Source: Pristionchus mayeri (Eukaryota > Nematoda > Chromadorea > Rhabditida > Neodiplogasteridae). Taken from it: 64,000 nt of DNA. Made by a program: the position numbers and the translations under genes. Shown here piece by piece: positions 24,526 to 35,022 of this stretch. Position 1 is the first letter of the stretch. Every line of letters starts with the position of its first letter. The notes beneath the pieces are model-generated. The model saw only the letters and a program-made list of their open reading frames with translations, was not told the origin of the DNA and did not search any database. The stretch covers positions 34,705,541 through 34,769,540 of the forward strand of contig BTRK01000004.1 of assembly GCA_036245805.1 (NCBI GenBank), given 5' to 3'.

Positions 24526-25270
24526 TTAGACGACTACACACTTCTTTGTGCTCCTATTCTTCATATTTCTTCTAGAACCTCGTCGACTTCTTCTGTGAAC
24601 TCTTCCATTCTTCAGCCTCAACGATGACGAGAGAAGAGAAGGAGGAGTGATCTTTGATCTTTGATCCTTGATTGACGCCGGAGAGGAGGAAGAGCAGCTG
24701 CTAAAGTCGTCCGAATCTGAAATTTTAACATGATTAACTGCCAGGAAGGATAAAATGGAAAAAATTAGTATGATTACCCTCTCTCAACACACAGAAGACT
24801 AAAAATGTCCAAAATATACCGCTTCACAATTTTTTCGATTATCAAGCTTTGACGTGTTGGCTAAAAAGTAAAAGGAAAGTACTATACTATAAAGTTATCA
24901 ATTTCGAAGACTTACCATTGGCGGTGAAATCGACATCGAAGTCGCGCGAGGGCGTGAATCCATTCTCGTCAGCCATGAAATCGCTCCTTGACTGGCCATT
25001 GGGAAGGAATTCATCCATTAGCTGCTGTTCGAAATCAGATGAGTAGAAGATGACTGGATCATTACCATTTGATGACGTCACCTTGCCCTCTCCAGATGGA
25101 GATGAGAAGGAGGAAGGAGAGGAGATAGAAGATGCCTCTTCATCAGATGAGAGAAACTCGGATCGAGAAGGGTAATGGGGAAGGAACTGATCCATTAGGG
25201 ATTGCTCGAAATCGGGGGAATATAAGATGGGAGAATCCTGGACAGAAACGGATCTGGAACAGGGATTCAT
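24526..25270 (-). CDS. DFEQ-repeat protein, copy 3 (181 aa, two exons), unrecognised family
   Basis: Exons 24916-25270 and 24526-24716 join in phase 1 (GTAAGT donor, acceptor TTTTAACATGATTAACTG-like region ending CAG). The protein starts MNPCSRSVSVQ. Motif copies are at about residues 16-40 (LYSPDFEQSLMDQFLP, SRSEFL) and 74-100 (FYSSDFEQQLMDEFLP, SRSDFM). Exon 2 encodes DSDDFSSCSSSSPAS and a basic tail with RRSRRGSRR and KKCVVV. Frame and length are conserved with copy 1 despite indels that are multiples of three in the linker and before the tail, which suggests selection on the protein. The exon-2 insertion relative to copy 2 restores frame and consists of an extra GATCAAA-type heptamer repeat. 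Function is unknown; a nuclear role is a guess from the tail. Confidence 0.75.
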
Positions 25271-25354
25271 AGTGATGGAGAAAGAAAGGGAACAACGAGC
25301 CAGTAAGAAGGAAGAGTGAACGAATGAATGGGGAGGAGGAATAGGAAAGGGAGA

Positions 25355-25625
25355 GGGGCGGGTTCCGATGTCACTTTCGAAAATATTCGCTAGAATGGCG
25401 TGGGGGAGAGGAGGGCGTCTAGTTGGAACATTCCGATCGCACTTTCGAAAATATACGACGGGTAGGGGGAGGAGAGTGAGGGAGAGGGTGATGTCACAAT
25501 TTCGAAAATACACACTGGAACGGGAGGAAAGAGGGCGAGTACTCCTTATACTCCTGATTTGAAGAGAAGGTTCTAGAAGGGAGAGAAAGGAAGAGAAGGA
25601 AATGAATGACTCATGCACGTAGAGG
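25355..25625 (-). promoter_or_regulatory. DFEQ copy 3 promoter boxes
   Basis: TTTCGAAAATA occurs near 25374, 25443 and 25499, at the same spacing as in copy 2 and the orphan promoter. TGACTCAT is at 25607-25614. Confidence 0.5.
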
Positions 25626-25849
25626 GCACAATGTCTCCCTCTCGCCCTCTCACGCTCTCTTCCTCATCCATGCTCTCTACTCCACTGTATCTCGTCTACT
25701 CTCTTTCTCCTTCGCTCTCTCACTTTCGCATGCTCTCTAATCCACCCGAGTGCGTCTGCATTCTCTCATCTCTCGCTCTCAACGGCAAGGCGCGGCGATC
25801 AATAGCGAGGCAATATTTCGCGGATGTCTTTTAGCAATGGCGCATGCGA

Positions 25850-27130
25850 TCTTTGCTCTTTTTCACTTTCTCTTTTCACCTGTGAATCCCTAATCAAATC
25901 CCTGTGCAAAAAAAAACTTCCAAGAGGTCTTGAAGCCCGTTCAATGTCCATTTTTGTTTGAAAATTATGCCAAGGCATACCGTTCTAGTTGACAATTGTT
26001 CATTACGAATTATACTTTGCATTTTTGCAATCCCTTCGATTTCCTTGTCACATGAGAGTTTTCCATCGTGCACTCACGTGATTTTCAAACTTTGCGCATT
26101 CCTGGAGAGAGCGAGATCTAACGTCGCCGGATTAGAGTGAAGGACTTAATTTGCCCGCGATCGCGCAAGGGCTGCCTTGACGAGTAATGGCCCCGTCAAC
26201 ATTCCATATTTTGATTAGCTGACATGTGAATGGAAATTCCAGGTCCCTATTCGATCTCGACACCCTGGATCACCCTGGATTTCAAGTAAAATACGTTTGA
26301 CTCGCACTGAACTCAAGGTAAATTCATTTTTACCACATGCAGTTGATATATAATAAATTTTGGAGAGAAGATAATTGTGTTAACTACTTAACGTGCTGTT
26401 TCGATTGTCGATCTATTCTCTACCATGTATTGCCATGCAGAATTCAGTACCACTTCTTGCTATCCTGAAACATATTTCATGGCCAATCATTCACCTCATT
26501 TGACAGATACAAGAGCGACGCTAAAGTGAATGCCATCGTCAGGACATTATATCATGGAGTTGTACATTCGAGAGTGTCACACATTGCCGGATCCCTAAAC
26601 TGATTGACTAGATGACTAGATGAGAAGTTGTGTTATAGATAAACCTATTCATTATTTGCCATCTTCTTGCATATTTTGGTAAATGTAATGGTATTCACGC
26701 ATCAGGCGCACAGGTTGTTCGGATAGTGCTAATCCACTTTCTTCATCTTTAAGGATACACGATAACTATAAGTAAGCATGAGACCCAGAGGAAAATATTC
26801 CAATAGTTTTGTACTGCACTACTTTTCCACTTTTGGATCATTATGGTTTAGAATTCAGTCTCCTTTTCAATGCAGAACACATCACATTCGACTACATCGT
26901 TTATTCAATTTCTGGTATTAGTTATGACAATTGGTGATACAAAACTGGACTTTATTGGAGTGTTTCTTCGTCGACTCTCGAAGATCGTAAGATCAAAGAT
27001 CACGCGTTCCAATCGACCTTCACTTCCTGCAGAAAATACATTAGATTACATACTATACTGGAAAACCCTTTTTTTAACTGAAAATGGGGAAGGAATGGTT
27101 GCTCGAGAAATTTCTCTCTTCATTGTGACC
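25850..27130. other. No gene seen between the array and the mariner
   Basis: Contains one variant array phrase (AGGTCCCTATTCGATCTCGA near 26245) followed by a short direct repeat of CACCCTGGAT. Open frames run into the mariner end and are not supported. Confidence 0.5.
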
Positions 27131-27136
27131 TTTCTA

Positions 27137-28378
27137 TTGGGGTGTCCGGAAAGTTCGTATAATTTTTTGTTTTTATTTTTTATTCAATGCTTTACAATTC
27201 TCAGTGACCAATGTATGCCCCCTTCTTTCTCACTACCTCCCTCCAGCGATTGGGCAGGGTCTCGATTCCTCTCTTCCAGAATGCGGGTTTCTTCGAGACC
27301 GCCCAGTTCACGAAAGCCCTCACAACTTCATCTCGATTCTTGAACTTCTTTCCTTTGCAGAAGTCAGAGAGAGAGCGGAAGCAGTGGTAGTCGCATGGGG
27401 AGAGATCCGGGGAATACGGTGGATGGGGAATCCTCTCGATCTTCAGCTCGTCCATTTTCTTCTGGGTCATCTTCGCTCGATGTGGGCGAGCATTGTCCAT
27501 CAGAAGAAGAATTTTGCCCTGGTTCAGGAGTCTGGGAGGGACTCTGATCGCGACATTTTCCAGTTGTTCAGAGAAGAGGTCGGCATTGATGCTGGTGCCA
27601 GGGGCGAAGATCTCCCAGTAGATTGGACCGAGCACTGAGAAGAAGAAGCAGAGGAGTTCCTTCTTTCCGTGCTCTTCCTTCTTCGGGACGGGCGTGGGCT
27701 TCTCATCTGCATCCACCCATTGCAGTCTCCTCACAGGGTTATCGTACGTGATCCACTTCTTATCTGTAGCGATGATGGAATTGACCCATCGAAGATTGGA
27801 TCTACGATGGAATAATTCCCGACAGACTTGAACACGATTTTTCAGCTGTTCGGGGGAGAGGTCATGGGGAATCACTTGTGGGAGTTTCGGCTTCTTCCCA
27901 GATCGATGGAGGATATCGGACACCGTTGATCTGGGAGTACCAGTATCCTTCTTCAACTCACGCACACTGGCCATGGGCTTGCGCTTCAGTGTGCGGAGAA
28001 CGAGAGACTGCTCGAGGGAGGGAGGGCGTCCAGAGCGGGGTTGATCATTGACACCAAACTCCCCTTTCTTGAAGCGGGAGAACCACTTATAGCAGAAGGG
28101 TATGGAGAGGGCGTCAGCTCCTTCCGACTGGGCCAGGGCAGAGTGGGCCTCCTTCACGGATCGGCCAAGACGGTAGTAATGAAGTAAAACTGCTCGGAGG
28201 TAGAGATGGGAGTCCATCACAAGAATCAATGTAGCAACTAGGAGACTGATTAAATCCTCTCACTACTCAACGTCAGAATGATGCAATACATTGTTGACAA
28301 ACAGATTGCGCAATCACTGCATTTGATCGCGAACTGACTTTTTTCCGAACCATTATACGAACTTTCCGGACACCCCAA
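27137..28378. mobile_element. Complete mariner transposon (1242 bp)
   Basis: The inverted ends start TTGGGGTGTCCGGAAAGTTC at 27137 and finish with the complement at 28378; TA flanks both sides (27135-27136 and 28379-28380). The element contains one full-length transposase gene on the minus strand. Near-perfect ends and an intact gene imply recent insertion. Confidence 0.97.
27201..28229 (-). CDS. Mariner transposase, DD34D type, 342 aa
   Basis: Cut-and-paste transposase of the Tc1/mariner superfamily. The N-terminal half holds the paired helix-turn-helix DNA-binding region (FCYKWFSRFKKGEFGVNDQP, then GRPPS). The catalytic triad is visible: D156 (IIATDKKWITY), D245 (LLMDNARPH) and D280 (YSPDLSPCDYHCF), with 34 residues between the last two as in mariners. 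The length matches active elements (about 340 aa). Many mariners have DEKW at the first Asp; here it is DKKW. An alternative start is MDSHLYLRA five residues in, which fits the family N-terminus better. No stop or frameshift is present, so it may be active. Confidence 0.96.
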   Translation of the reverse strand: MILVMDSHLYLRAVLLHYYRLGRSVKEAHSALAQSEGADALSIPFCYKWFSRFKKGEFGVNDQPRSGRPPSLEQSLVLRTLKRKPMASVRELKKDTGTPRSTVSDILHRSGKKPKLPQVIPHDLSPEQLKNRVQVCRELFHRRSNLRWVNSIIATDKKWITYDNPVRRLQWVDADEKPTPVPKKEEHGKKELLCFFFSVLGPIYWEIFAPGTSINADLFSEQLENVAIRVPPRLLNQGKILLLMDNARPHRAKMTQKKMDELKIERIPHPPYSPDLSPCDYHCFRSLSDFCKGKKFKNRDEVVRAFVNWAVSKKPAFWKRGIETLPNRWREVVRKKGAYIGH

Positions 28379-28459
28379 TATCTAGCAGATTAGACTGATG
28401 AGAAATCAGAATGAAAAATGAGTTCTTGCGAAGCTATCCCTAACTCTCTCTCTCCAGTT

Positions 28460-31216
28460 TTACAAAAAATGATTTTTTTTTTGAAAAATTAATAATCCCA
28501 CATCGATTGTCTCGTCGTCTTTGCGAGGGCGGAAGAGATTTCCCCGAGCGATCGCCTCGTTCCACACTCGCACCTCCTCCTCCTTCTTCTTGCTCATTTT
28601 CTTCTTCGGCTTCGTCTTCTGCAAAAAAATCTCGAGTTTTTGGAATTTTGTTAATTTCAAGCTTGCCTAAGGGAGGTCAAAAGAGCGCATTCGCAACCAG
28701 GTTAGGATTAGTGTGGAGTGCTCAGTACCCGCTAATATTGGAAGCATTCTAAGATCTACGGGGCACGAGCCACGCTTCTTTGACCTGATCCTTGATCTTT
28801 GATCTTTGATCTCCTCAGAAGTCCCCCATCAACTTGCCTTGGGCTTTTCGCTGTCCATCTGCGTCTCGGCAACGGGCAGCGTCTTCTTAGGGCTTTCCTT
28901 AGGGCTCTCGCGCTTCAGCTTCGCCGATTCCTGAGGAGATATCAAAGATCAAACACCAATCTCCAAACGGCTTCATGAAGTTAATTCATATCCTGAGGTC
29001 AACGTCTATTAGGTCTTTTAATTTTTTTTGATAGAACGAACGCATCATAAGCAGAATGACAAAGATCAAAGATCAAATTCCCCTCACCAGTTCGTCCAAT
29101 CGATCCCTGCTGAACATAGTCTCGTTCGTGCCGACGCGTTCAGTACTCGCCATCTGAACTTTTTGTGTTAATTATACTTAATTAATTAACTAATTACCTT
29201 CTCCTTGCTGGGTTCCTTACTTCCTTCCTTAGACTCTTTGGACTCCTTGGATTCCTTCCGAGAGTCGTCGAGGAGATCCTTTACCTGAAGAGATGAAAAT
29301 TAGATCAGAGATCAAAGACCAAAGACCAAAGATCAGACCTTGCTTCCTCCTCCATCCTTGGGGCTATCGTCATCAGCTGCGCCCTCCTTCTCCTTCTCGC
29401 TCTTCTCCTTCTTATGCATCTCAATTTGGATAATTATAGATCAGAGATCAAAGGTCAAAGTTCAAAGACCAGACCTCGCACTGCTTGCTGAGGGGTTCGC
29501 TGCTCGAGACGGGTTTCTGCAAGGAAATGGAGTTAGAAAGATCAAAGATCAATGCCCAAAAATCAAAAACTCATAGTACAGTAATCACTGACTAGCGATC
29601 AAAGATCAACGATCAAAGATCGAACCGGATCTCCTCCCGGGCCCTTCGTTCCCTTCTTCCGTCCCTTCTTCTCGTCCACTTTCTTATCCGAGCCCTCGGG
29701 CGATTTCTTCGGCGACTGCAAGTTGCATTGTTTTTGTTTTTTGTTGTGATGTTATTGTTTTGATGCTTTGAAAAACAAACATATATCAAAGACCCCTCAC
29801 CTGCTTGTAATTCTTCTCCTCGCCCTGTTTGCTCTTTTTTGCTTTGCGCGGGGAACGTCCTGGAACCTTCCTCGAATTAAATTTTTATTTTTTTTAAACA
29901 TTTTAATTAATTAATATTTTATAATTAGTAATTAGCAAACGAACTCTCTGGCCTGCCTCCGTCGCACCTCCTTCTTCTCATCTTCGATCGATTTCGCCTG
30001 AAACAAATTTTAATGAATACCGTAATCCTACCGTATCCCTTTCTAGTGAAAAGGTCCAAAGTTACCGTATCCTTCCTCTCCTCGACCCAATCCTACCGTA
30101 TTCTCCCTTTCATTGATCCGAGGTTACGGTATCGTACATGTCAGCGAAATCAGAACGGCCACCGAGAGGCACCGAGAAATTTTTGATTTCTGGCTCTCTG
30201 CGAATACGCAATTTTAAAAGTCGTGGTTGTGCTCATATTTTTTATCAATTTGCCTGGTCGATTTGCCGGAATCGACCCGGACATGTTCGGTTTGTTCGCT
30301 TTCGATTAATCGATTTCTAGTCATAATTGACCGATCATGTCCGGGTCGATTCCGGCAAATCGACCAGGCAAATTGATAAAAAATACGAGCACAACCACGA
30401 CTATTAAAATTGCGTATTCGCAGAGAGCCAGAAATCGAAAATTTCTCGGTGCCTCTCGGTGACCGTTCTGATTTCGCCGACATGTACGTTATTCTCCTCG
30501 GCCCAATCCTACCGTACCCTATCCCTCTTCTCGGGCCAATCCTACCGTACCCTCTCCCTCTTCTCGGCCCAAACCTACCATACCCTCTCCCTCTTCTCGG
30601 GCCAATCCTACCATACCCCCTCTCTCTTCTCGGCCCAAACCTACCATACCCTCTCCCTCTTCTCGTGCCAATCCTGCCATACCCTCTCCCTCTTCTCGGC
30701 CCAATCCTACCGTACCATCTCCCTCTTCTCGACCCAATCCTACCGTACCCTCTCCCTCTTCTCGGCCCAAACCTACCATACCCTCTCCCTCTTCTCGGCC
30801 CAATCCTACCGTACCCTCTCCCTCTTCTCGGCCCAATCCTACCGTACCCTCTCCCTCTTCTCGGCCCAAACCTACCATACCCTCTCCCTCTTCTTGGCCC
30901 AATCCTACCGTACTCTCCCTCTCCTCAGCCCAATCGTACCGTACCCTCTCCGTGTTCGTCCCAATCCTACCGTACCCTCTCCGTCTTCGGCCCAATCCTA
31001 CCGTACTCTCCCTCTCCTCTGCCCAATTCTACCGTACATTCTCCCTCTCCTCGGCCCAATCCTACCTTCCTTTTCCTGGATCCAAAGTTGCCGTAATCCC
31101 CTCTGCCCAATCCTACAGTATCCTCCCCTTCACACCTTCACATCGGCGTTGATGTTCTCCGCCTCGATAACTGTGAGCCCCTTCCTCGACTCTCGCTCGT
31201 CAGGCGCTCGGTCCAT
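28460..31216 (-). CDS. Lys/Glu/Ser-rich protein, ten exons, about 273 aa, unrecognised
   Basis: Exons 31136-31216, 29945-29997, 29801-29870, 29626-29715, 29475-29516, 29339-29419, 29198-29284, 29088-29153, 28838-28930 and 28460-28618 join in phase. The start MDRAPDERESRKGL follows a CTTGTAG acceptor-like site. The protein is low complexity: KKSPEGSDKKVDEKKGRKKG, DSRKESKESKESKEGSKEP, ESPKESPKK. The best ordered part is at the C-terminus: EEEVRVWNEAIARGNLFRPR, then KDDETIDV. Exon 9 ends AAG followed by GCAAGT, a likely GC-AG intron. Introns are full of GATCAAA heptamers. The last exon reads into AT-rich sequence (GLLIFQKKNHFL), so the real terminal exon may lie beyond the mariner inserted just downstream. 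A nuclear or sperm-type basic protein is possible but unproven. Confidence 0.7.
30133..30488. repeat. Foldback element: two 153-bp inverted arms, 50-bp loop
   Basis: Arms 30133-30285 and 30336-30488 are near-perfect reverse complements, so both strands show the same open frame starting MSAKSERPPRG / MSAKSERSPRG. It lies in intron 1 of the Lys-rich gene. No transposase; MITE-like or foldback origin. Confidence 0.9.
30490..31080 (+). repeat. 33-bp minisatellite (about 17 imperfect copies)
   Basis: The unit is roughly CGGCCCAATCCTACCGTACC followed by CTCTCCCTCTTCT. The period is a multiple of three, so open frames appear on both strands (GPILPYPLPLL and GLGREEGEG repeats). These are a consequence of the repeat and not a gene. 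It sits wholly inside intron 1 of the gene at 28460-31216. Confidence 0.9.
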
Positions 31217-31219
31217 TGA

Positions 31220-33575
31220 ACTCTACAAGAGTGATATTTGATCTTTGCTCTTTGATCTCAAGGGTTATTGAGTGATCTTTGATATTTGCTCTTTGTAATT
31301 GTACAGCATGTAACATAGATGATGTCATGAGTACAGGAAAGATCAAAGATCATAATTTATGATAAAAAATTACATAGTGGGAATGCTTGGACGAGTTTCC
31401 CCCGCCGAGGCAGGTGAGTGCGAGGAACGAGGCTGCAAGGGAGATTTGATCTTTGATCTCATCTACCGTATCCCCGGAGCTACCGTACCCTTATCATTGG
31501 AATTACCGTACCTCCAATGGCAGCAGCTGCATACAGTAAGCCGTCGATCATCACAGAGATCAGAGATCGCTCCGAGCGGAGGGGCGGGGCGGAGCTAGCG
31601 ACCACTCTGGAGGAGGGGAAGAGACGAGAGTGAGGGGAGGAATGGACGAGCGATCTCATTTTGAATTAATCCAATCTAGTCAAATTGCGCACTTTGGCGA
31701 TCTCGTTAGTGAATGCACGTAGTCGCTCATTGTTTGTCTGATTGAACCATAACCATTTTCAAATCAATTTCGGAAAATTGGGATCACTTATAAGAAGGAG
31801 TCCGAGATCTAAACGAGAGGGAGATGTGACAGTTGAGAAGATTAGTGCCCCAACCGACTATGTGTTGTGCCGAAAGAAGGTGTCTTACTCCAGGAACTCG
31901 TCATGCCCTTTTGCGAGGTAGAAGGTAAGCATGTGATGCACGGTTAGCTCTCTCCCTCTCTCTATTTCTCTTCCGTTTTTTGCAAGCTCTCGCTCCTCTG
32001 TAATCTGCACTCTCTCCTCCCTTCACGCAACACGAAGCGAAGTGATCGATTGAGAATGCTCTTGAGCGTGTTTCAGCATTCCTTCTATTTCTATTTATTT
32101 TATAACATTTTTTAATTGCTTGTTCCGAACAAATATTGTGCACTTATCCTCTCGCTGTCTACTTCACACAGTATCTGGCCCAATAATGAGAGTTTGAGAG
32201 TGACCGTCTCATTAAAAAAAGTTTTTCTATTGTATGAAGTTTGGTGAGTAAAACCAGAGAGAGTTCTTGAAAAAACCATTTCTACCAAGGAGAGCTAGAG
32301 TTACTCCCTCGCTTTGAATGCATGATTTTTTTCTTCTCCACTTTTTCCATAATTACATTCAATTTCAGATCCCTATTCGATCTCCATATTTTCCATCAGT
32401 GTGACTTTCTATTAATTTATGAAGAATATTGACGAGAATTCAAGGAAATCATTTCTGAATTCCATATTTTAACAAATTTAGCAGGAGATCTTGTTCTACA
32501 ACATGATATGTCACTGGTCGAGGAGTGAGTAAATCTATATTTATCTCGATCATATTTACCACCTTTTTCAAGTTTATTAGTTAATCTTTTGATGAAGTGG
32601 ATGTGGTTACTATTACTTCAGATTGAAATCCAAAAATGCTTGTTCATCTCAGCAGAAAACCCAATTGGCAAGCAAGAATAGCAGCAATGTTCGAATGGCA
32701 CATTGTTCGTTGGAAATATATGCCTCATCTGTTCGAATAACTGCGCTTGAAACAGTTCGTCACAGTAGTTCATCTACAGATAAAGATGTTACTTGAAAGA
32801 GCTGAGAGTATTTCGAAATAGTGCACTTTTCGTGTCTTTTGGAAAAGAGGACAGAAAAGAGTACGGGAGAGTAGCATTTTATGTAAACAGGAACGAAGAG
32901 GTATCGGTGGTTTTCTAGTTTATTCTTCCATCTCGCCCTCTCACATTTGCGTGTTATCACTGTATTCGTGTCTGCGCTCCCTTCATTCTTTCTCTCGCTC
33001 TGGTGTAAACGCTTGGAAGGATGACTCATGATGAGAAACACTAGGCATGAAAAAGGAGGCGGCTCAAGAGAGCACCTGCTACCTGACAAGAGAAGGGAGG
33101 AAGCGGGTAGTTTTCTTGATCAGATAATCAGCCAGAGTCCCTTCCAGAAGTTCCTCCAGGAAAGTGCATCATCAATCGAATTCACATCTGTTACTCTCTC
33201 TCTCACCTTCCCAGCATCATCTCTTTCTTTTTCACTGTCTTTCGTGTTTCATCACTTGCATGTCTGATAGGATTCGAGTGGGTCTAGTAGTCCATGATCT
33301 CTCATCATTATCAGCCCATTCCTCCCTCCAACATTTAGCAGGAGAGTGCCGGTATCCAGATATCCGGCCTATCTCTGCATCTCCTTTCCCATTCTCTGTT
33401 TCATGTTCTTTTTTGTTCGCCATTCGTATTAATTGTTTATTTCTTATCTCAACATTCACTTCACGTCTCATTCACTGTTCACATGGAAGCAGTGACGAAT
33501 TGCTATTTTAATTGCATGTACTCTCCGTCATGGCGTTGACGTTAAAAAATTGAGTAAATTCCACCCATTCAGATC
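31220..33575. other. No gene supported; relics only
   Basis: Contains GATCAAA/TTTGATC heptamers, several CTACCGTA phrases (about 31460-31510), CT-rich tracts and one array phrase (AGATCCCTATTCGATCTCCA near 32369). Short open frames lack splice partners. Confidence 0.5.
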
Positions 33576-33580
33576 TCTAA

Positions 33581-33867
33581 ATGACCTCAACACCCGTGGA
33601 TGATGGCAACATAACGATTAACGGAAGACAGAACGAAAGCATCGAGGTAACTTGTCAAATTTTCTCTATTCTCACTCTCTTTCCTTTCAATGTTGTGGCA
33701 AGGTTAAGAGAAACATTTGAGTGTTAATTGGACATCAAGATTAATCGCCTAAGCCTTTCCAATCATCGTTGATTATTCAGGAAGCCACAATCGACTTCAT
33801 ATGTAATCGTTTGCGATCTGTCATCGATAATAACCTGAATCCTGAAGCACGTGGCCAGTTTCCGTGA
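33581..33867 (+). CDS. Possible small two-exon protein MTSTP-1 (50 aa), low confidence
   Basis: ATG at 33581 follows a CCCATTCAG acceptor at the position where array copies read AGATCCCTACTCG. Exon 33581-33646 (MTSTPVDDGNITINGRQNES, then IE) joins exon 33781-33867 (EATIDFICNRLRSVIDNNLN, then PEARGQFP and a stop) in phase 0 with good splice signals. A paralogue at 35023 is out of phase. Downstream, VSAADGLEIAFFYCKAFL (about 33978) pairs with VSATDWLETAMFYCKDFL (about 35424) and recalls the end of a BTB domain. Probably a decaying gene pair. Confidence 0.3.
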
Positions 33868-35022
33868 GATCGTACCATTCGATACAAAGGAAATATCGTG
33901 CGTAAATGATGTGAAATGAGCTCAGGAGAATGGATCAACAGTCGGTCATGCAGTTGATACTGCCGTGAAAGATTAGCTGAAAGTTTCCGCTGCGGATGGT
34001 CTAGAGATAGCCTTCTTTTACTGCAAAGCCTTCCTGCACCTCAGCAGAAAGTGCTTCATATACTAATATGCCATTCATAAGTTGTATTAATTGCCCATTG
34101 CCTATTTCTATTTTCGTATTTTTTTCACTCCTTTTAGCAAGCTTCTGGAGTTCAATAAAGTTCTCTCGTTTAAACCTTGTTCGTCCGGAACACTTGATGT
34201 CGGGTTTATTGGAAGATCAATGAACATAACAACAGATCAATGAACAGGGGAGATGAAGTTGTAATGAAAGAGAGAGAGAACTCTTTCTGTCTAATGAATC
34301 ACGTTTTCCGCATTGCCTCAATCTCTGTGATTCACGGTCGCCTTGTATTTACTTCAATTCGACAACATTCGATGGTCGGGGTTGGTCACTGCTCTATCCC
34401 ATCCTTTTCGATCCCCTTAGCTTGGACATGAGGACGGAATGTATTGAACGATTCCAATCTTTAGCGAGAAGAGCGCTCGCTGCTTGTTCTCCGAAAGTTG
34501 AGAATGACTCGACATCGGGCCTCTCTCACTGGCGGTACTCGCTGTGATATGGGACCGCCTTATTTCTTGAACCCCACCCGAAAGTGTGGAGAAAATGGTG
34601 ATGGAGTAAAGAAGGGAAGAGAAAGAGAGGTGAAATCTTCAGGAATAATCGGTTTGTCAGTTGTTCCATCGCCTCTCTCTCGTACTAGAGTGCAAACGCG
34701 GCCTTCGTGCTCTCCTTTCCCTCTTCTATTGTAATTGAAGTGGTCGACTCAATGGCGATCGGTGGCTGCACAATATCTCCCTTCTCCCTATCTTGCCCAA
34801 TTATTCCATATTTTAGAGATCTCATATAATTTCTTGTCACTTCAGAGTCATCTATATGAATCGTTCTGTTTTAAGTTCTGGCATTGTTTCGTCAATATTA
34901 CTTCATTCAGCTTACGTCTAATTTGTATTTGAAAATCGTGCGACGTTGATATTTTCACACTTACTTTCGTTATGCCAATAGATTATGCTAGTTTTCCAAT
35001 TATACTCATTTTAGATCTCTAA

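Larger units (their letters stand above)
7500..25830. repeat. Degenerate tandem array of multi-gene units
   Basis: The same ordered landmarks recur at roughly 7.5, 14.9, 20.6, 22.0 and 23.25 kb: the phrase AGATCCCTACTCGATCTCGA, then CCTTCCGATGATCAAGCTTT, then a GCAAATATCAACTCTGGTAC segment (minus-strand coding, VPELIFAW). In three units these are followed by a DFEQ gene on the minus strand and its promoter. The 22.0-kb unit is diverged; the 20.6-kb unit has lost its DFEQ coding exons. Copies 1 and 2 are highly similar over long stretches, so some duplications are recent. CT-rich DNA separates units. Confidence 0.8.

Noticed and set aside
30410..31241. Long open frames of 228 and 260 codons (plus) and 158 codons (minus)
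   Set aside because: They are translations of the 33-bp minisatellite and appear in several frames on both strands.
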